From assembly GCA_944390495.1 (NCBI GenBank), contig CALXQE010000053.1:1-34358 (forward strand): 34,358 bases of DNA. The letters are read 5' to 3'. A model generated the notes under the pieces. That model worked only from the letters and a program-made list of their open reading frames with translations, was not told the DNA's origin and ran no database searches. Position 1 is the stretch's first letter. Each line of letters opens with the position of its first letter. The translations under genes were made by a program, and so were the position numbers. The DNA comes from an uncultured Clostridia bacterium. GTDB lineage: Bacteria > Bacillota > Clostridia > UBA1381. Shown one piece after another: positions 33,266-34,358 of this stretch.

Positions 33266-34358
33266 CTACTTAATTCTTATATTATCATCACCGAAAATCT
33301 TTTTAAGATCTAACACCGCATTTTCAGTACCGTTAAACCACAATCTTCTTGGTACTTTTGCCATTTTTTTGGTATCTGCAAAAAACAGTCTTACCTCCAT
33401 ATCACCTCTGTACGGTGAAAGTGCTTCTTCCACAGCCTTAAGATTTTGCTCGTTTTTTGTATCAAGCTGAATATACAATTTTTCAGGTTCCTTTTTTTCT
33501 AAAACTGCACTGTCAAGATTTTGTACTGACTGGAGCAGTAGTTTTGGCGGTTCGTCCTCTCTTATTGACAAGCGACACGAAACAGCCACAAGCGAATCTT
33601 CCTGTAAAATATTAGAATACTCCGAAAGTATCTTTGGAAAAACTATACATTCAATTGCTCCGTATATGTCCTCAAGGCTTAAAAATGCCATCTGTGCGTT
33701 TGCACGTGTTGTTTTATTTTTCCTTGAAGCAATAGCACCGCATATAATTATATTATCACCATCCTGCAATCCACCTTCAACAGCATGATAATTTCCTTCA
33801 TCATCTCTATGGACACATCTTAATACATCACCTATATTATACTTTGTAATCTTCTTAATTTTATCCGTATATTCCTCCATAGGATGTCCTGAAAAATATA
33901 ATCCTGTGGACTGTTTTTCCATTTTTAAAAGAGTTTTCTTATCAAACTCCGGTATATTCGGAAATTCCATTTCCGCCGGCTCGTCAATCGTGTCAAACAG
34001 CGACATCTGCCCGGCAATATTGTCCCTTGCGTTTTTTGCACTCCCCTCTAATGCACGTTCATATATAGCCATAAGCTGTGAACGTTTAACACCCATTGAA
34101 TCAAAGGCACCGCAGCTGATTAATCCTTCAAGTGCACGTTTATTTATATCGTATGCTGCCATTCTGTCCAAAAAATCAGCAAAACTTTTAAACTTACCAT
34201 TTTTATTTCTCTCTCGCACAAGATTAACTATTATATTTCTTCCAACATTCTTCACTGCTGAAAGTCCAAAACGTATACTGTTTTCTTCAACTGTAAACAT
34301 ATCCTCACTTTTGTTTACGTCAGGAGGAAGTCTGTCTATCCCCATATCCTTGCAGTTT
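33266..34358 (-). CDS. dnaE: DNA polymerase III alpha subunit, C-terminal part (5' end outside the window)
   Basis: The frame continues to the right edge (residues NCKDMGIDRLPPDVNKS at the start), so this is the last 363 residues of a longer gene. The helix-hairpin-helix region reads SAVKNVGRNIIVNLV and NKRALEGLISCGAFDSMG. GLYFSGHPMEEY and an OB-fold (IICGAIASRKNKTTRANAQM, LEDIYGAIECIVFPK) follow, all standard for DnaE-type polymerases. A short C-terminal domain (PEKLYIQLDTKN...) ends it. The catalytic PHP and palm domains lie outside the window. The gene order dnaE-pfkA-pyk is common in Firmicutes, here with mtrB and a small gene inserted. Confidence 0.95.
   Translation of the reverse strand, partial: NCKDMGIDRLPPDVNKSEDMFTVEENSIRFGLSAVKNVGRNIIVNLVRERNKNGKFKSFADFLDRMAAYDINKRALEGLISCGAFDSMGVKRSQLMAIYERALEGSAKNARDNIAGQMSLFDTIDEPAEMEFPNIPEFDKKTLLKMEKQSTGLYFSGHPMEEYTDKIKKITKYNIGDVLRCVHRDDEGNYHAVEGGLQDGDNIIICGAIASRKNKTTRANAQMAFLSLEDIYGAIECIVFPKILSEYSNILQEDSLVAVSCRLSIREDEPPKLLLQSVQNLDSAVLEKKEPEKLYIQLDTKNEQNLKAVEEALSPYRGDMEVRLFFADTKKMAKVPRRLWFNGTENAVLDLKKIFGDDNIRIK

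Noticed and set aside
1..34358. CRISPR array, prophage, insertion sequence or tRNA gene
   Set aside because: I looked for regular spaced repeats, transposase motifs, phage modules and cloverleaf-like ends and found none that I could support by eye.

Overview
The window looks like a chromosomal segment of a low-GC Firmicute, most likely an anaerobic member of the Clostridia. The signs are strong AGGAGG-type ribosome binding sites, frequent TTG/GTG starts, sigma-A-type promoters with 17-base spacers, AddAB instead of RecBCD, a T-box in front of pheST, and a YloU/YloV pair. The genes are dense and mostly housekeeping. There is no prophage, insertion sequence, CRISPR array, rRNA or tRNA that I can support.

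Layout. 1-1187 (minus): fakA/yloV-like DhaL-domain gene (cut by the left edge) and its Asp23-family partner. 1346-2392 (plus): a lone tyrosine recombinase with its own promoter and terminator. 2420-3531 (minus): an HD-domain protein and a CmpB-type membrane protein. 3699-5306 (minus): a beta-CASP metallo-beta-lactamase RNase-like protein. 5371-9668 (minus): a T-box-controlled phenylalanyl-tRNA synthetase operon, pheS / small P-loop kinase / pheT, with overlapping stops and starts. 9698-17255 (minus): addB-addA plus a small membrane coiled-coil gene. 17437-20457 (plus): two exported proteins with copper-amine-oxidase-N-like domains, the first an HtrA-type protease.

The centrepiece is 20540-25408 (plus). 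An approximately 620-nt, GC-rich, highly structured non-coding region has its own consensus promoter. It is followed by a 196-aa multi-pass membrane protein with a DxxxD motif, then dxs, tlyA and ispE. This matches the OLE RNA (ornate, large, extremophilic) and OLE-associated protein OapA, in their known association with isoprenoid genes. Here the operon carries two MEP-pathway enzymes, dxs and ispE. It continues, with no visible terminator, into two tandem paralogous membrane/coiled-coil proteins and an Lsa-type ABC-F protein.

28388-34358 (minus) is a central-metabolism cluster: the 3' part of dnaE (cut by the right edge), then, from an internal promoter, a TRAP (mtrB) homologue, a 67-aa orphan, pfkA, pyk, a hotdog thioesterase and a D-2-hydroxyacid dehydrogenase. 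Two details stand out. The TRAP homologue has Asn where the RNA-contacting Arg58 sits in Bacillus. A large folded RNA element lies between pfkA and pyk.

All identifications come from reading motifs and remembered family features. No database search or folding program was run.
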